From assembly GCA_934196725.1 (NCBI GenBank), contig CAKPWR010000049.1:1-20610 (forward strand): a DNA stretch of 20,610 nucleotides. The letters run 5' to 3'. Source of the DNA: an uncultured Prevotella sp. (GTDB lineage: Bacteria > Bacteroidota > Bacteroidia > Bacteroidales > Bacteroidaceae). Shown here in pieces: positions 1 to 6,955 of the stretch. Numbering within the stretch: the first letter of the stretch is position 1; the number at the start of each line of letters is the position of its first letter. Under the pieces are notes generated by a model that did not search any database, was not told the DNA's origin, and saw only the letters and a program-made list of their open reading frames with translations. The translations under genes were made by a program, and so were the position numbers.

Positions 1-7
1 ATTTTAA

Positions 8-75
8 CTCGATTTGGCTAAAGAATAGGTTATACTATAGCCAAATCGAGCAATTTTCCTTCGATTTGGCTATAG
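8..75. repeat. Three copies of a 13-15 bp repeat, alternating orientation
   Basis: CTCGATTTGGCTA at 8-20 is matched exactly by its reverse complement at 38-50. A third copy, TCGATTTGGCTATAG at 61-75, is in direct orientation and matches the reverse complement of 35-49 over 15 bases. The first two copies could pair as a 13-bp stem with a 17-base loop. No gene overlaps them. They may be binding sites, or the edge of an element whose rest lies left of the window; the sequence here does not decide. Confidence 0.75.
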
Positions 76-104
76 AATGCCTTGTAGATTGCTATTATCC
101 CCCT

Positions 105-132
105 GGGCTAAGAGCTTTTGAGCTTTCAGCCC
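105..132. other. Hairpin of unknown role
   Basis: The arms GGGCTAAGAGCT (105-116) and AGCTTTCAGCCC (121-132) pair over 12 positions with one A-C mismatch and one G-U pair, around a TTTG loop. Neither strand has a T-run after the stem, so this is not a canonical intrinsic terminator. It sits between the repeats at 8-75 and the promoter at 206-235. The rest of 133-205 shows nothing recognisable. Confidence 0.5.
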
Positions 133-205
133 GTGCCGTACAGTTCTTTAAGACTTACACAGGAAAGATTTTTGAGAATCTGGGGGAATTTTAGGCAAAA
201 AGATT

Positions 206-235
206 TTGAGGAAAAGAATATTTTATGTATATTTG
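206..235 (+). promoter_or_regulatory. Bacteroidetes-type promoter for the acyltransferase unit
   Basis: TTG at 206-208, 19 bases, then TATATTTG at 228-235. This matches the primary sigma consensus of Bacteroidetes (TTG-N19/20-TAnnTTTG) in both elements and in spacing. Transcription would start near 240, giving a leader of about 40 bases before the ATG at 282. Confidence 0.8.
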
Positions 236-281
236 CCCCCAATTGTAACATCAACAAGTAAAGATTTTGAATATATTCATT

Positions 282-1295
282 ATGAAACAAAGGAATACAG
301 ACATCGACTGGATAAGAGCCATACTCATTATTCTCATGATATTGATTCATATCGTGAGCTTCGGCAACGCATACCCCCAGCTCAAGGCAGGCATTCTCTC
401 GTTCATGATGCCTACCTTCCTCATCATCACGGGCTATCTCGTGAATATCGAGAAGACCGGAAGACAGATGGGAAACTATCTGAAATGTCTCGCCCTGCCC
501 TATGTCATCATGGTGACAGGTTTCTCGGTCCTCTCCTATTATATGCCGGTAAGAGATGGCATCACCGAACTCTCCCTCTCCCAGATAGGCGAGAAGATCT
601 TCATCACTTCCATCGGTCCCTATTGGTTTATCCAGACTATGATTATCTGCGGAACGCTCTATTATTTCTGCTTCAGCGGAAGGAATTGGAATGATTTACA
701 CAAGAATTATACGAAAAGAGATACCTATGCCAGCCTTTTCGTCTTCGCAGTTACGCTGCTCCTGATATCAGAAACTCCAGCCCTATCGGCAAGCGCCGCT
801 GCCTATTACTTCATCGGCGTGGCCATCCGACAGAGCAAAACGGAGTGGAGCAAGCTGTTCCGCCACGAGTTTTCCGCCATCTTCCTGTGGATTTATCTGC
901 TCAGCCACGAAGACTGGTACGACTGGGGAAGTCTGGCTATCGTCTTCTCCTGTTGGTGCTGCATCAGCACCCTGCTGTTCCTGCAACACCTGCTAGACGC
1001 TCCCGAACGCTTCAAGGATTTCAGTCCCATGATAGAAAAAGTAGCAAAGGTGACCAACCGAATCAAGGACACCTTATTATATATAGGGCGCAACACGCTG
1101 CCCATCTATCTCTTCCATCCCATCTTTACGATGGCTGCGAAGTTCTACCATCCCCTCTTTGCCTGGGATCCGAGCGAGATCTGTTTTGCTCTCTTCACCG
1201 TGATACTCGCCATCCTGGGAAGTATAGCCATCGCCAGAATCATGGAAAAGACCAAGCTGGCTTACCTCTTCGGAAAGGAAAAGATATTAAGATAA
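282..1295 (+). CDS. Acyltransferase family 3 membrane protein
   Basis: This is a polytopic inner-membrane protein of 337 residues, resembling the acyltransferase-3 family, which O-acetylates cell-surface sugars with acyl groups from the cytoplasm. The N-terminus shows the family pattern: IDWIRAILIILMI followed by His23 in the first membrane segment, then FMMPTFLIITGYL (residues 41-53), equivalent to the usual PLFFFISGYL. About ten hydrophobic segments follow and the protein ends in a short basic tail. I start at ATG 282, which follows an A-rich leader. An in-frame TTG at 267 would add five residues but has no support. The gene leads a unit with the GtrA protein 20 bases downstream, suggesting modification of a glycan or lipid-linked sugar. 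The substrate cannot be told from sequence. Confidence 0.85.
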   Translation: MKQRNTDIDWIRAILIILMILIHIVSFGNAYPQLKAGILSFMMPTFLIITGYLVNIEKTGRQMGNYLKCLALPYVIMVTGFSVLSYYMPVRDGITELSLSQIGEKIFITSIGPYWFIQTMIICGTLYYFCFSGRNWNDLHKNYTKRDTYASLFVFAVTLLLISETPALSASAAAYYFIGVAIRQSKTEWSKLFRHEFSAIFLWIYLLSHEDWYDWGSLAIVFSCWCCISTLLFLQHLLDAPERFKDFSPMIEKVAKVTNRIKDTLLYIGRNTLPIYLFHPIFTMAAKFYHPLFAWDPSEICFALFTVILAILGSIAIARIMEKTKLAYLFGKEKILR

Positions 1296-1315
1296 TTCAA
1301 TAAAAGAATAGAACC

Positions 1316-1753
1316 ATGAATATCCAGAAAAAAATAAGCGACATGGATGATGCCAAGCGGGAGAAGCTGGGCGAAGTCATCAGATTCGGAATCGTAGGCG
1401 GACTGGCTACGGTGCTGCAATATGTCATCTACCTGGCTATGATGCCGGTGCTGAACCATTTCATTCCGCGAATGGGCGACCATAGTCTGGCTACCACTGC
1501 CAACACCATCGCCTACATCGTGAGCTTCATATTCAATTTCATCGCCAGTACCCGATACACCTTCAAGGTGAAGGCAAACGCCAAGCGAGGAGCCGGCTTC
1601 ACCCTCTCGCATGTGGTAAACTATACGATGCAAACCGTCTGCCTCAACCTCTTTGTAGGTCTGGGACTCGCCAAACAGTGGGCGATGATTCCTACCCTCT
1701 GCATCTGTATCCCGGTAAATTTCCTATTAGTAAGATTCTTCCTGAAAAAATAA
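1316..1753 (+). CDS. GtrA family membrane protein
   Basis: This 145-residue protein has four predicted membrane segments. The family signature appears as RFGIVGGLATVLQY (residues 23-36) and NFIASTRYTF (74-83), matching the usual NF-x3-R-x2-F motif. GtrA proteins are thought to move undecaprenyl-phosphate-linked sugars across the inner membrane or to assist a polytopic glycosyltransferase. In classic gtr loci they stand beside a flippase partner and a GT-C-type enzyme. Here the next gene downstream, 73 bases away, is a large polytopic protein with possible GT-C features, so the pair may work together. A cytosolic basic N-terminus (about 20 residues) precedes the first segment. An alternative start at Met10 is possible, but the first ATG is well placed 20 bases after the previous stop. 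Confidence 0.88.
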   Translation: MNIQKKISDMDDAKREKLGEVIRFGIVGGLATVLQYVIYLAMMPVLNHFIPRMGDHSLATTANTIAYIVSFIFNFIASTRYTFKVKANAKRGAGFTLSHVVNYTMQTVCLNLFVGLGLAKQWAMIPTLCICIPVNFLLVRFFLKK

Positions 1754-1764
1754 AAGAATCTCCG

Positions 1765-1815
1765 AAAACTAGAAAGAGAAAGCAAAAGAGATGATTCCTC
1801 TCAAAACTAGAAAGA
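1765..1815. repeat. 13-bp direct repeat in the gtrA-membrane protein spacer
   Basis: AAAACTAGAAAGA occurs at 1765-1777 and again at 1803-1815, with a 38-base period. The whole 73-base spacer is A/G-rich. It may be a chance product of low complexity or may set the translation initiation context of the next gene; no promoter consensus is present here. Confidence 0.5.
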
Positions 1816-1826
1816 AATAGATAGAT

Positions 1827-3335
1827 ATGAAAAAGATATTCGATATTTTCAAGATCAAAAAAGAAGAAAGATGGCTCGCCCTAGGCATTTTTCTGGCACT
1901 TGCCGTTCTGAATGGTGTAGTGATAGCCCGCTATGCCAGTCATTTCACCCTCATCACGGATGATTATTACAAGAATTTCATCCGCCACTTCTGCGTATCG
2001 GGCTTCGATCCGCTTACCTACTGGGTTTTGAGCGACTGGAGTGCAGCCTATAATGTATATCGCCATCCGCTGCTCGCCTTCTATATGTATATTCCTTACC
2101 TCATCAATATGGGGCTGATGAAACTCACAGGCTACAACTGTGCCCTTTTCATCGCAGTAATCATCCAGGTATTCTGCGGATTCTATGCCACCCTCTTCCT
2201 AAAGAGAGTCTTCCGGGAGGTAATGGATCTCGACAAGACGGCATCTCATATCCTCACCCTGCTGTTCTTCTCCTTCGGATATGTGATGGTCACCTGCATC
2301 GTTCCCGACCATTTCGTCATCTCCATGATGCTGCTCATCCTGGCACTCTACGTATCCGGTCTGAGAATGAAACATCATCATCCGCTCAAGATATGGCAGA
2401 GCGTGGTTTATTTCCTCCTTACTGCCGGTACATCGCTCAACAATGGATTGAAGATCTTCTTTTCTGCATTCTTCGTAAACGGAAAGGGATTCTTCCGCCC
2501 TAAGCATCTTCTCCTGGCAGTCATCCTGCCAGCAGCCCTGCTGTGGGGATTCTGCAGATGGGAATACCGCGTCTTCGTATGGTCTAACGAGATGGCACGC
2601 AAGGAACTGAAAGCCAAGAAAGCGGCTGAGAAGAAAGCCAGACAGGAGCGTATGGCACAGATCAAGCATACCCGTGATTCGCTGACAAACGACTCCATCA
2701 AAAGAGGCTTGAAGATTATCTCCGCTCAGGAGATAGCCCAGAAAGCCAAGAACGACAGCATAAGGAAGGCAAAGGAACTGGCCAAGAATGAAGCCAAAAA
2801 GAAAAGGGGTCCTAAGCAAGGTGCCCCTATCATGAAAGGTGAATTCATGAACTGGACGGATGCTACAAGCTCCCGCGCACAGTCGATCATCGAAAATCTG
2901 ATGGGCGAATCTATCCAGCTGCATCAGGATTATGTGCTGGAGGACGAATTGCGTCATCGCCCGATGTTCGTGAAATACCGATATGCCATCAATTATGTTG
3001 TAGAGGCGGTCATCATGCTGTTGTTCGTTGCCGGCATCTGGGCGGGCAGAAAGAGCAAGTATCTCTGGCTGGTGATGTCGTATTTCGGCCTTGATATGAT
3101 GCTGCATATCGGACTCGGCTTCGGTCTCAACGAGGTATATATCATGACCGGTCACTGGATATACGCCATTCCAATAGCCATTGGTTTCCTGCTGAAGCCA
3201 AAACGACTGCAGCAAAACCAAGAGCTGCAACCCCGACAGCTGCTCTACAGCCGTTGCCTAAAAGGCTTATTACTCGTCCTGGGCCTGGCACTGCTGATAT
3301 ACAATGGCATTCTGATTATCGGATATTTCTGCTAG
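1827..3335 (+). CDS. Polytopic membrane protein, possible GT-C-like enzyme (paralogue A)
   Basis: This is an integral membrane protein of 502 residues with about ten hydrophobic segments, a paralogue of the gene at 4635-5972. Shared motifs are KIKKEER (9-15), SGFD (58-61), RHPL (79-82), VPDHF (159-163), SLNNG (203-207), a loop NWTD...SIIENL-GESIQLHQ (342-367) and LGFGLNEVYIM...HW (430-444). Asp45-Asp46 in the first loop followed by RHPL resembles the acidic first external loop of GT-C lipid-linked-sugar transferases; that role is my inference. A segment of roughly 80 residues (256-335), very rich in Lys, Ala, Glu and Arg, looks helical or coiled-coil and is about 40 residues longer than in the paralogue. 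It may belong to the Bacteroidetes family named DUF6080, unchecked. It ends just before a strong terminator. Confidence 0.8.
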   Translation: MKKIFDIFKIKKEERWLALGIFLALAVLNGVVIARYASHFTLITDDYYKNFIRHFCVSGFDPLTYWVLSDWSAAYNVYRHPLLAFYMYIPYLINMGLMKLTGYNCALFIAVIIQVFCGFYATLFLKRVFREVMDLDKTASHILTLLFFSFGYVMVTCIVPDHFVISMMLLILALYVSGLRMKHHHPLKIWQSVVYFLLTAGTSLNNGLKIFFSAFFVNGKGFFRPKHLLLAVILPAALLWGFCRWEYRVFVWSNEMARKELKAKKAAEKKARQERMAQIKHTRDSLTNDSIKRGLKIISAQEIAQKAKNDSIRKAKELAKNEAKKKRGPKQGAPIMKGEFMNWTDATSSRAQSIIENLMGESIQLHQDYVLEDELRHRPMFVKYRYAINYVVEAVIMLLFVAGIWAGRKSKYLWLVMSYFGLDMMLHIGLGFGLNEVYIMTGHWIYAIPIAIGFLLKPKRLQQNQELQPRQLLYSRCLKGLLLVLGLALLIYNGILIIGYFC

Positions 3336-3347
3336 GCAAACTAAGTC

Positions 3348-3403
3348 AAAAAAATAAGCACGCTTACTCTCATCTTAATGAGAGTAAGCGTGCTTATTTT
3401 TTT
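3348..3403. terminator. Bidirectional intrinsic terminator, perfect 26-bp stem
   Basis: The arms at 3348-3373 and 3378-3403 are exact reverse complements with a 4-base loop (CTTA). The GC-richer core lies within GCACGCTTACTCTCAT, and the stem is flanked by seven A on the left and seven T on the right, so either strand yields a hairpin followed by a U-run. It sits between two convergent genes (stop at 3335, stop at 3415) and can end both transcripts. Confidence 0.95.
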
Positions 3404-3414
3404 GAAGTCAGAGA

Positions 3415-4440
3415 TTAGGCGTGCTTATCTCTTCCAATCATCTTGCGCCATCTGCGAGCCATCGCCTTGAAGATGCTGGAGAAATTACCATATCTCAGAT
3501 TCAGAAAGAGTTCTTCCAGGGATCGTGACATCTTGATGAACGGGTGCCCCCAGGCATTGATTTTGTACACCCGCTCCTTGAAATCTACGTTTTCCACCAC
3601 ATATTTAGGATGTTTCAGCGGAAACTCCAGTTCATGGCGCTTCATGGTGAAGATTCTGCGATAGGCCTTCGGAGTCGTCTTCATGCTGCCCGAGAAATGG
3701 GTGGAGTCGTCAGAGAGACCCAGATTATTGATCAGATTCCTGCATGGCATGATGGCAAGGCTGGAATTCAGCAGCATCGAAGCCCAGAAGATGCTTTCAT
3801 AAAACTCCTTTCCACTATGGGCGTGATCCCGGCACATCGGGATGAAGTCCTTACGGAGCCCGCGCTGGCGAACCACCGATTCCAACTGGCGCATCGCCTG
3901 CTTATTGCGCAGAAAAGCATAGTCGCCCTCCCATTTATCCACCACACGGCGCCACGATGCCCATCCCCAGATAGAGAAGACAGAAGTAAAGAAATAGCTG
4001 TCCTCGCAGTCGGGTGTCACCTCATCTTCATTGAATCCGGCAATCATGGCAATACGCTCATCGTGCTCATAGCGGTCGAGCATCTCCTTGCAGAAAGGGA
4101 AGAAAGATTGCGAAGGCACATCGTCATCTTCCAGCACGATACACTTATCCACAATCGAGAAAGCCCATTTCTGGGAGAGATATTCCGAAGGATCACATCC
4201 CTGGTTCTTGGTCTGATAAGAACGATGCACCTCGCACTCCCAATCAATATTCTCATCTGATGCAATCTGCCGGCATGCCTCGATACCCGGCACATCCCGC
4301 TCCCCTCTTGCTCCATCCTGATAGAGGAACAACTGGGCAGGACGAGCCTTCTTCACCTCGTCAAACACTTTCTGGAAATTGTCGGGACGATTGAAGAAGA
4401 GCATCAATACGGCGACATCAATCTTAGCTGGCTGTTTCAT
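3415..4440 (-). CDS. Glycosyltransferase, GT-A fold
   Basis: This is a soluble-looking protein of 341 residues. It opens with a beta-strand and nucleotide-binding pattern, VAVLMLFFNRPDNFQKVFDEV (9-29), typical of a group of bacterial GT-A transferases. An acidic stretch IVLEDDDVPS (101-110) fits the metal-binding DxD position, and FSIWGWASWRR (about 155-165) is a hallmark seen in the same group. No membrane segment or signal peptide is visible; the C-terminus is basic and may bind the membrane surface. It likely adds a sugar to a lipid-linked glycan on the cytosolic face. The gene stands alone, inverted between two rightward genes that are paralogues of each other, with its own promoter divergent from the second paralogue. 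Donor and acceptor are unknown. Confidence 0.85.
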   Translation of the reverse strand: MKQPAKIDVAVLMLFFNRPDNFQKVFDEVKKARPAQLFLYQDGARGERDVPGIEACRQIASDENIDWECEVHRSYQTKNQGCDPSEYLSQKWAFSIVDKCIVLEDDDVPSQSFFPFCKEMLDRYEHDERIAMIAGFNEDEVTPDCEDSYFFTSVFSIWGWASWRRVVDKWEGDYAFLRNKQAMRQLESVVRQRGLRKDFIPMCRDHAHSGKEFYESIFWASMLLNSSLAIMPCRNLINNLGLSDDSTHFSGSMKTTPKAYRRIFTMKRHELEFPLKHPKYVVENVDFKERVYKINAWGHPFIKMSRSLEELFLNLRYGNFSSIFKAMARRWRKMIGRDKHA

Positions 4441-4502
4441 ATCTATGATATTCGTTAACTATACACAATTGTCGGAATCTGTCATCATCCGTTTTTGGGA
4501 GA

Positions 4503-4533
4503 CAAAGATAACCTAAAAAGCAGACAATGCCAA
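4503..4533 (-). promoter_or_regulatory. Promoter for the inverted glycosyltransferase gene
   Basis: Read leftward, TTG (complement of 4531-4533) is followed after 20 bases by TATCTTTG (complement of 4503-4510). This fits the Bacteroidetes consensus. The start would fall near 4497, leaving a leader of about 55 bases before the ATG at 4440. Confidence 0.7.
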
Positions 4534-4605
4534 ATAAACCACCACAAAAAAACAGCCGGAATGAAATATTTCCTCATTTTTCTTCCCACAATCATTTTTT
4601 TACAC

Positions 4606-4613
4606 TAACTTTG
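4606..4613 (+). promoter_or_regulatory. -7 element for membrane protein B and licD
   Basis: TAACTTTG matches the TAnnTTTG -7 box, about 20 bases before the ATG at 4635. Only TTC, not TTG, lies at the -33 distance (4583-4585, about 20 bases upstream). Its position helps decide the start of the downstream gene, because an in-frame ATG at 4527 would lie upstream of the transcript start. Confidence 0.6.
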
Positions 4614-4634
4614 CAGCCAAATAAGAATAAAACA

Positions 4635-5972
4635 ATGAAGAATATTTTTAAAATCAAGAAAGAAGAAAGGATTCTTGCACTTGTTTCGATGCTGGTATTC
4701 GCCAGCTTGAATGCCGTGCTGATCCATTCCTATCCTGCTAACTTTTTCAAGGCTGGCAAACTGGGATTTTGGAGTATTTTCTACAAACATTTCACGGTAT
4801 CCGGTTTCGATGCCTACTCGTATATCTTTCTTTCCAACGAAAAGATATACTTTGAACTGTCACGCCATCCGCTCTTTGGCGCCCTGCTCTATCCCGGAGC
4901 CTGTCTCAACGACTGGCTGATGGGCTGGACTCACCACAACTGTGCCACCTTCATCATGGCAGTGATGCTCGTTATCAGCGCCACTTTCTCTGCCGTCTTC
5001 TTCTTCCGCATCTGCCGGGAGCTCATCCAGCTATGCCGGTTGGATGCCTACATTCTCACGGCATTCTTTTTCTCCTTTGCCTCCATCATGCTCACCACGA
5101 TGGTACCCGATCATTTCTGCTTTTCCATGCTCTGTCTGCTGGTCAGCATCTATATGGTGGGAACCTGTATGGCGCAGGGCAAACAGCTCAAGGCATGGCA
5201 GGCTAGTCTGCTGTTCCTTACCACGGCAGGAGTATCGCTGAGCAATGGCGTAAAGACCGGCATCATGTCGCTTTTCAGTAATGGCAGAAAGGTGTTCTCA
5301 CCCCGATTCTTTACCATCGCCTTCATCCTCCCTCTCCTTATCATGGGCGGCAGCTTTTACTATCAGAACGAATACATTGTCAAACCTCAGCAGGAAAAAG
5401 GCAAGGAGATAGAAAGAAAACTGATGCCGAAAAGACCTGATATTGCCCAGAAGAATGCCGTTCACGATGCGTGGATGGATGCTCACCGAGGCAAATCGGT
5501 ATCTGATATGCCATTCCTGAAATGGACCGATGTTTCTACCCCACGAATGGAATCCATCGTAGAAAACCTCTTTGGAGAAGGCATCCAGCTGCATCAGAAG
5601 GAACTGCTCAAAGACCTGAGCGTATCGCGCCCAACCTTTATCCGATACGATTGGGCCATCAGCTACATCTTCGAGGCATTCGTATTCCTGCTCTTTGCTG
5701 CCGGTGTATTCTATAGCAGACACTCCCGACTGATGTGGATGTGCCTGAGCTGTGCGGCATTCGATGCCTTCCTGCACCTGGTACTCGGTTTCGGACTCAA
5801 CGAGGTATATATCATGGCAGCCCACTGGATGTTCGTCATCCCATTCACCATGGGTTATGCATTCCGAGAGGCTCAACCCAAACTGGCAAATGCGATGAGA
5901 GGAGTCACTCTCTTCCTCGCCATCTACTTTTGGGCATACAATGCCACATTAATCATCACGCATTTCTTATAA
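4635..5972 (+). CDS. Polytopic membrane protein (paralogue B)
   Basis: This 445-residue integral membrane protein is a paralogue of the protein at 1827-3335. The common motifs are KIKKEER (6-12), SGFD (56-59), RHPL (77-80), VPDHF (157-161), SLSNG (201-205), WTDVSTPRMESIVENL-GEGIQLHQ (297-321) and LGFGLNEVYIM (384-394). The start at 4635 gives an N-terminus aligned with paralogue A and lies just after a -7 box; the upstream in-frame ATG 4527 would add 36 residues that paralogue A lacks. It differs in two ways: the Asp-Asp pair of the first loop is replaced by Leu43-Gly44, and the charged loop before the WTD motif is about 40 residues shorter. If paralogue A is a transferase, this copy may be altered in activity or specificity. 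The licD gene follows after 49 bases. Confidence 0.8.
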   Translation: MKNIFKIKKEERILALVSMLVFASLNAVLIHSYPANFFKAGKLGFWSIFYKHFTVSGFDAYSYIFLSNEKIYFELSRHPLFGALLYPGACLNDWLMGWTHHNCATFIMAVMLVISATFSAVFFFRICRELIQLCRLDAYILTAFFFSFASIMLTTMVPDHFCFSMLCLLVSIYMVGTCMAQGKQLKAWQASLLFLTTAGVSLSNGVKTGIMSLFSNGRKVFSPRFFTIAFILPLLIMGGSFYYQNEYIVKPQQEKGKEIERKLMPKRPDIAQKNAVHDAWMDAHRGKSVSDMPFLKWTDVSTPRMESIVENLFGEGIQLHQKELLKDLSVSRPTFIRYDWAISYIFEAFVFLLFAAGVFYSRHSRLMWMCLSCAAFDAFLHLVLGFGLNEVYIMAAHWMFVIPFTMGYAFREAQPKLANAMRGVTLFLAIYFWAYNATLIITHFL

Positions 5973-5974
5973 TC

Positions 5975-6003
5975 CGGGGAGAGATCCCATACGGGTCTTC
6001 CCG
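5975..6003 (+). other. Imperfect hairpin upstream of licD
   Basis: CGGGGAGAGATCCC and GGGTCTTCCCG fold around ATAC with two or three bulges. It fills most of the 49-base spacer before the ATG at 6022. The downstream bases are A-rich, not T-rich, so it is not a terminator; it might affect mRNA stability or be chance. Confidence 0.35.
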
Positions 6004-6021
6004 ATAAAAAATATAAAGAAT

Positions 6022-6837
6022 ATGGACTTTTACAAAGAAATCAAAGAATATAGCCAGCAGAATCTGCGGGCATGCCAACTCAAGCAGCTGGCTATTCTGG
6101 AAGAAATAGACAAAATCTGCAAGCGCCACAAGATAGAATACTGGCTGGATGGCGGCACCCTGCTCGGAGCCGTACGCCATGGCGGTTTCATTCCTTGGGA
6201 TGACGATATCGATATCGCTATGTCGTTGGAAGATGAGAAGCGATTCGAGGAGATTGCTCCCAAGGAACTGCCCGATTGGCTCTATCTGCAGACCCCGGAA
6301 TCGGATCCGGGAAGCAAGGAGCCTATTACGAAGATCCGCGACTGCAACTCTCTCTATATCGAACAGGGCGATGATTTCTGTCAGCCTTATGTAAAGGGAA
6401 TCTTTGTGGATATCTTCCCATTTGTGGATTATCCAGACATTCCCCGTTCGTGGATCAAGACCTTGACAAAGGGTATTTCCAAGAGCCATTCCATCCTGAG
6501 CCACCGACACACTTACTCTCTGCGTTCCTTTGCAGAGTTCTTCTATTTCGGAGGCAAGTATTGTCTGTGCAGCGCATTATGGAAGGTAGTAGGATTGTTC
6601 GGCAAGAAGACCCGATATTCTGATGTTCCTTTCCTGAATGGCCGAGGCATCTCATTCGACAAGAAGGCGGTCAAGCCATTGGGTACCATCAAGTTTGAGG
6701 GCAAGGAATTCCCTGCACCATGCAATCCCGATTCCTACCTCACCGACCTCTATGGCGATTATATGAAGATTCCACCAGTAGAAAAGCGCGAGTTTCATTC
6801 GATATTCATCCTGCCAGAACTAAGAAAAAGGAGTTAA
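6022..6837 (+). CDS. LicD family phosphotransferase
   Basis: This 271-residue protein belongs to the LicD family, nucleotidyltransferase-fold enzymes that move a phospho-group (phosphocholine in LicD itself, ribitol phosphate in the animal relatives fukutin and FKRP) from a CDP-activated donor onto a glycan. The core motif is clear: EYWLDGGTLLGAVRHGGFIPW (39-59) followed by the acidic metal-binding DDDID (60-64, DxD type). The C-terminal part carries the usual cysteine- and aromatic-rich LicD region but no signal peptide or clear membrane segment, so it should work in the cytosol on a lipid-linked glycan. It shares a transcript with paralogue B. The IspD/TarI-like cytidylyltransferase gene less than 2 kb away, convergent, could make its CDP donor; that link is inferred. 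Confidence 0.92.
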   Translation: MDFYKEIKEYSQQNLRACQLKQLAILEEIDKICKRHKIEYWLDGGTLLGAVRHGGFIPWDDDIDIAMSLEDEKRFEEIAPKELPDWLYLQTPESDPGSKEPITKIRDCNSLYIEQGDDFCQPYVKGIFVDIFPFVDYPDIPRSWIKTLTKGISKSHSILSHRHTYSLRSFAEFFYFGGKYCLCSALWKVVGLFGKKTRYSDVPFLNGRGISFDKKAVKPLGTIKFEGKEFPAPCNPDSYLTDLYGDYMKIPPVEKREFHSIFILPELRKRS

Positions 6838-6932
6838 GAAGTTAAAGGAGTTAAAGGAGTTAAGACGCATGTCTTGTTGTTTAAAACTACACCAGAAGAC
6901 TGTTGTCTTAACTCCTTTAACTCCTTAACTTC
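6838..6932. repeat. Long inverted repeat built from tandem GGAGTTAA units
   Basis: The left arm (6838-6866) carries AGTTAAAGG-like units three times and ends in TTAAGAC. The right arm (6905-6932) is its reverse complement apart from one missing base, giving about 28 pairs around a 38-base loop. The stop codon region of licD just before it (AAGGAGTTAA) adds another unit. It lies between the convergent licD and epimerase genes and may act as a transcription stop on both strands, although no T-run follows directly. Confidence 0.85.
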
Positions 6933-6955
6933 TGAACCTACGGATTTGGAATCAT

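Noticed and set aside
267..281. TTG start five codons before the acyltransferase ATG
   Set aside because: The ATG at 282 has a typical A-rich leader and gives the expected family N-terminus.
126..350. Small leftward open frame of 74 codons at the left edge
   Set aside because: Runs across the promoter and the start of the acyltransferase gene; no motif, and the start overlaps a well-supported coding region.
2199..3230. Long leftward open frame of 343 codons
   Set aside because: It is antisense to paralogue A, which has clear paralogy and membrane segments; the translation is rich in His, Gln and Cys without domains.
3544..4260. Rightward open frame of 238 codons
   Set aside because: Antisense to the GT-A glycosyltransferase; no promoter or family resemblance.
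4527..4634. Upstream in-frame ATG extending paralogue B by 36 residues
   Set aside because: The extension has no counterpart in paralogue A and lies upstream of the -7 box at 4606-4613, so it would not be transcribed from that promoter.
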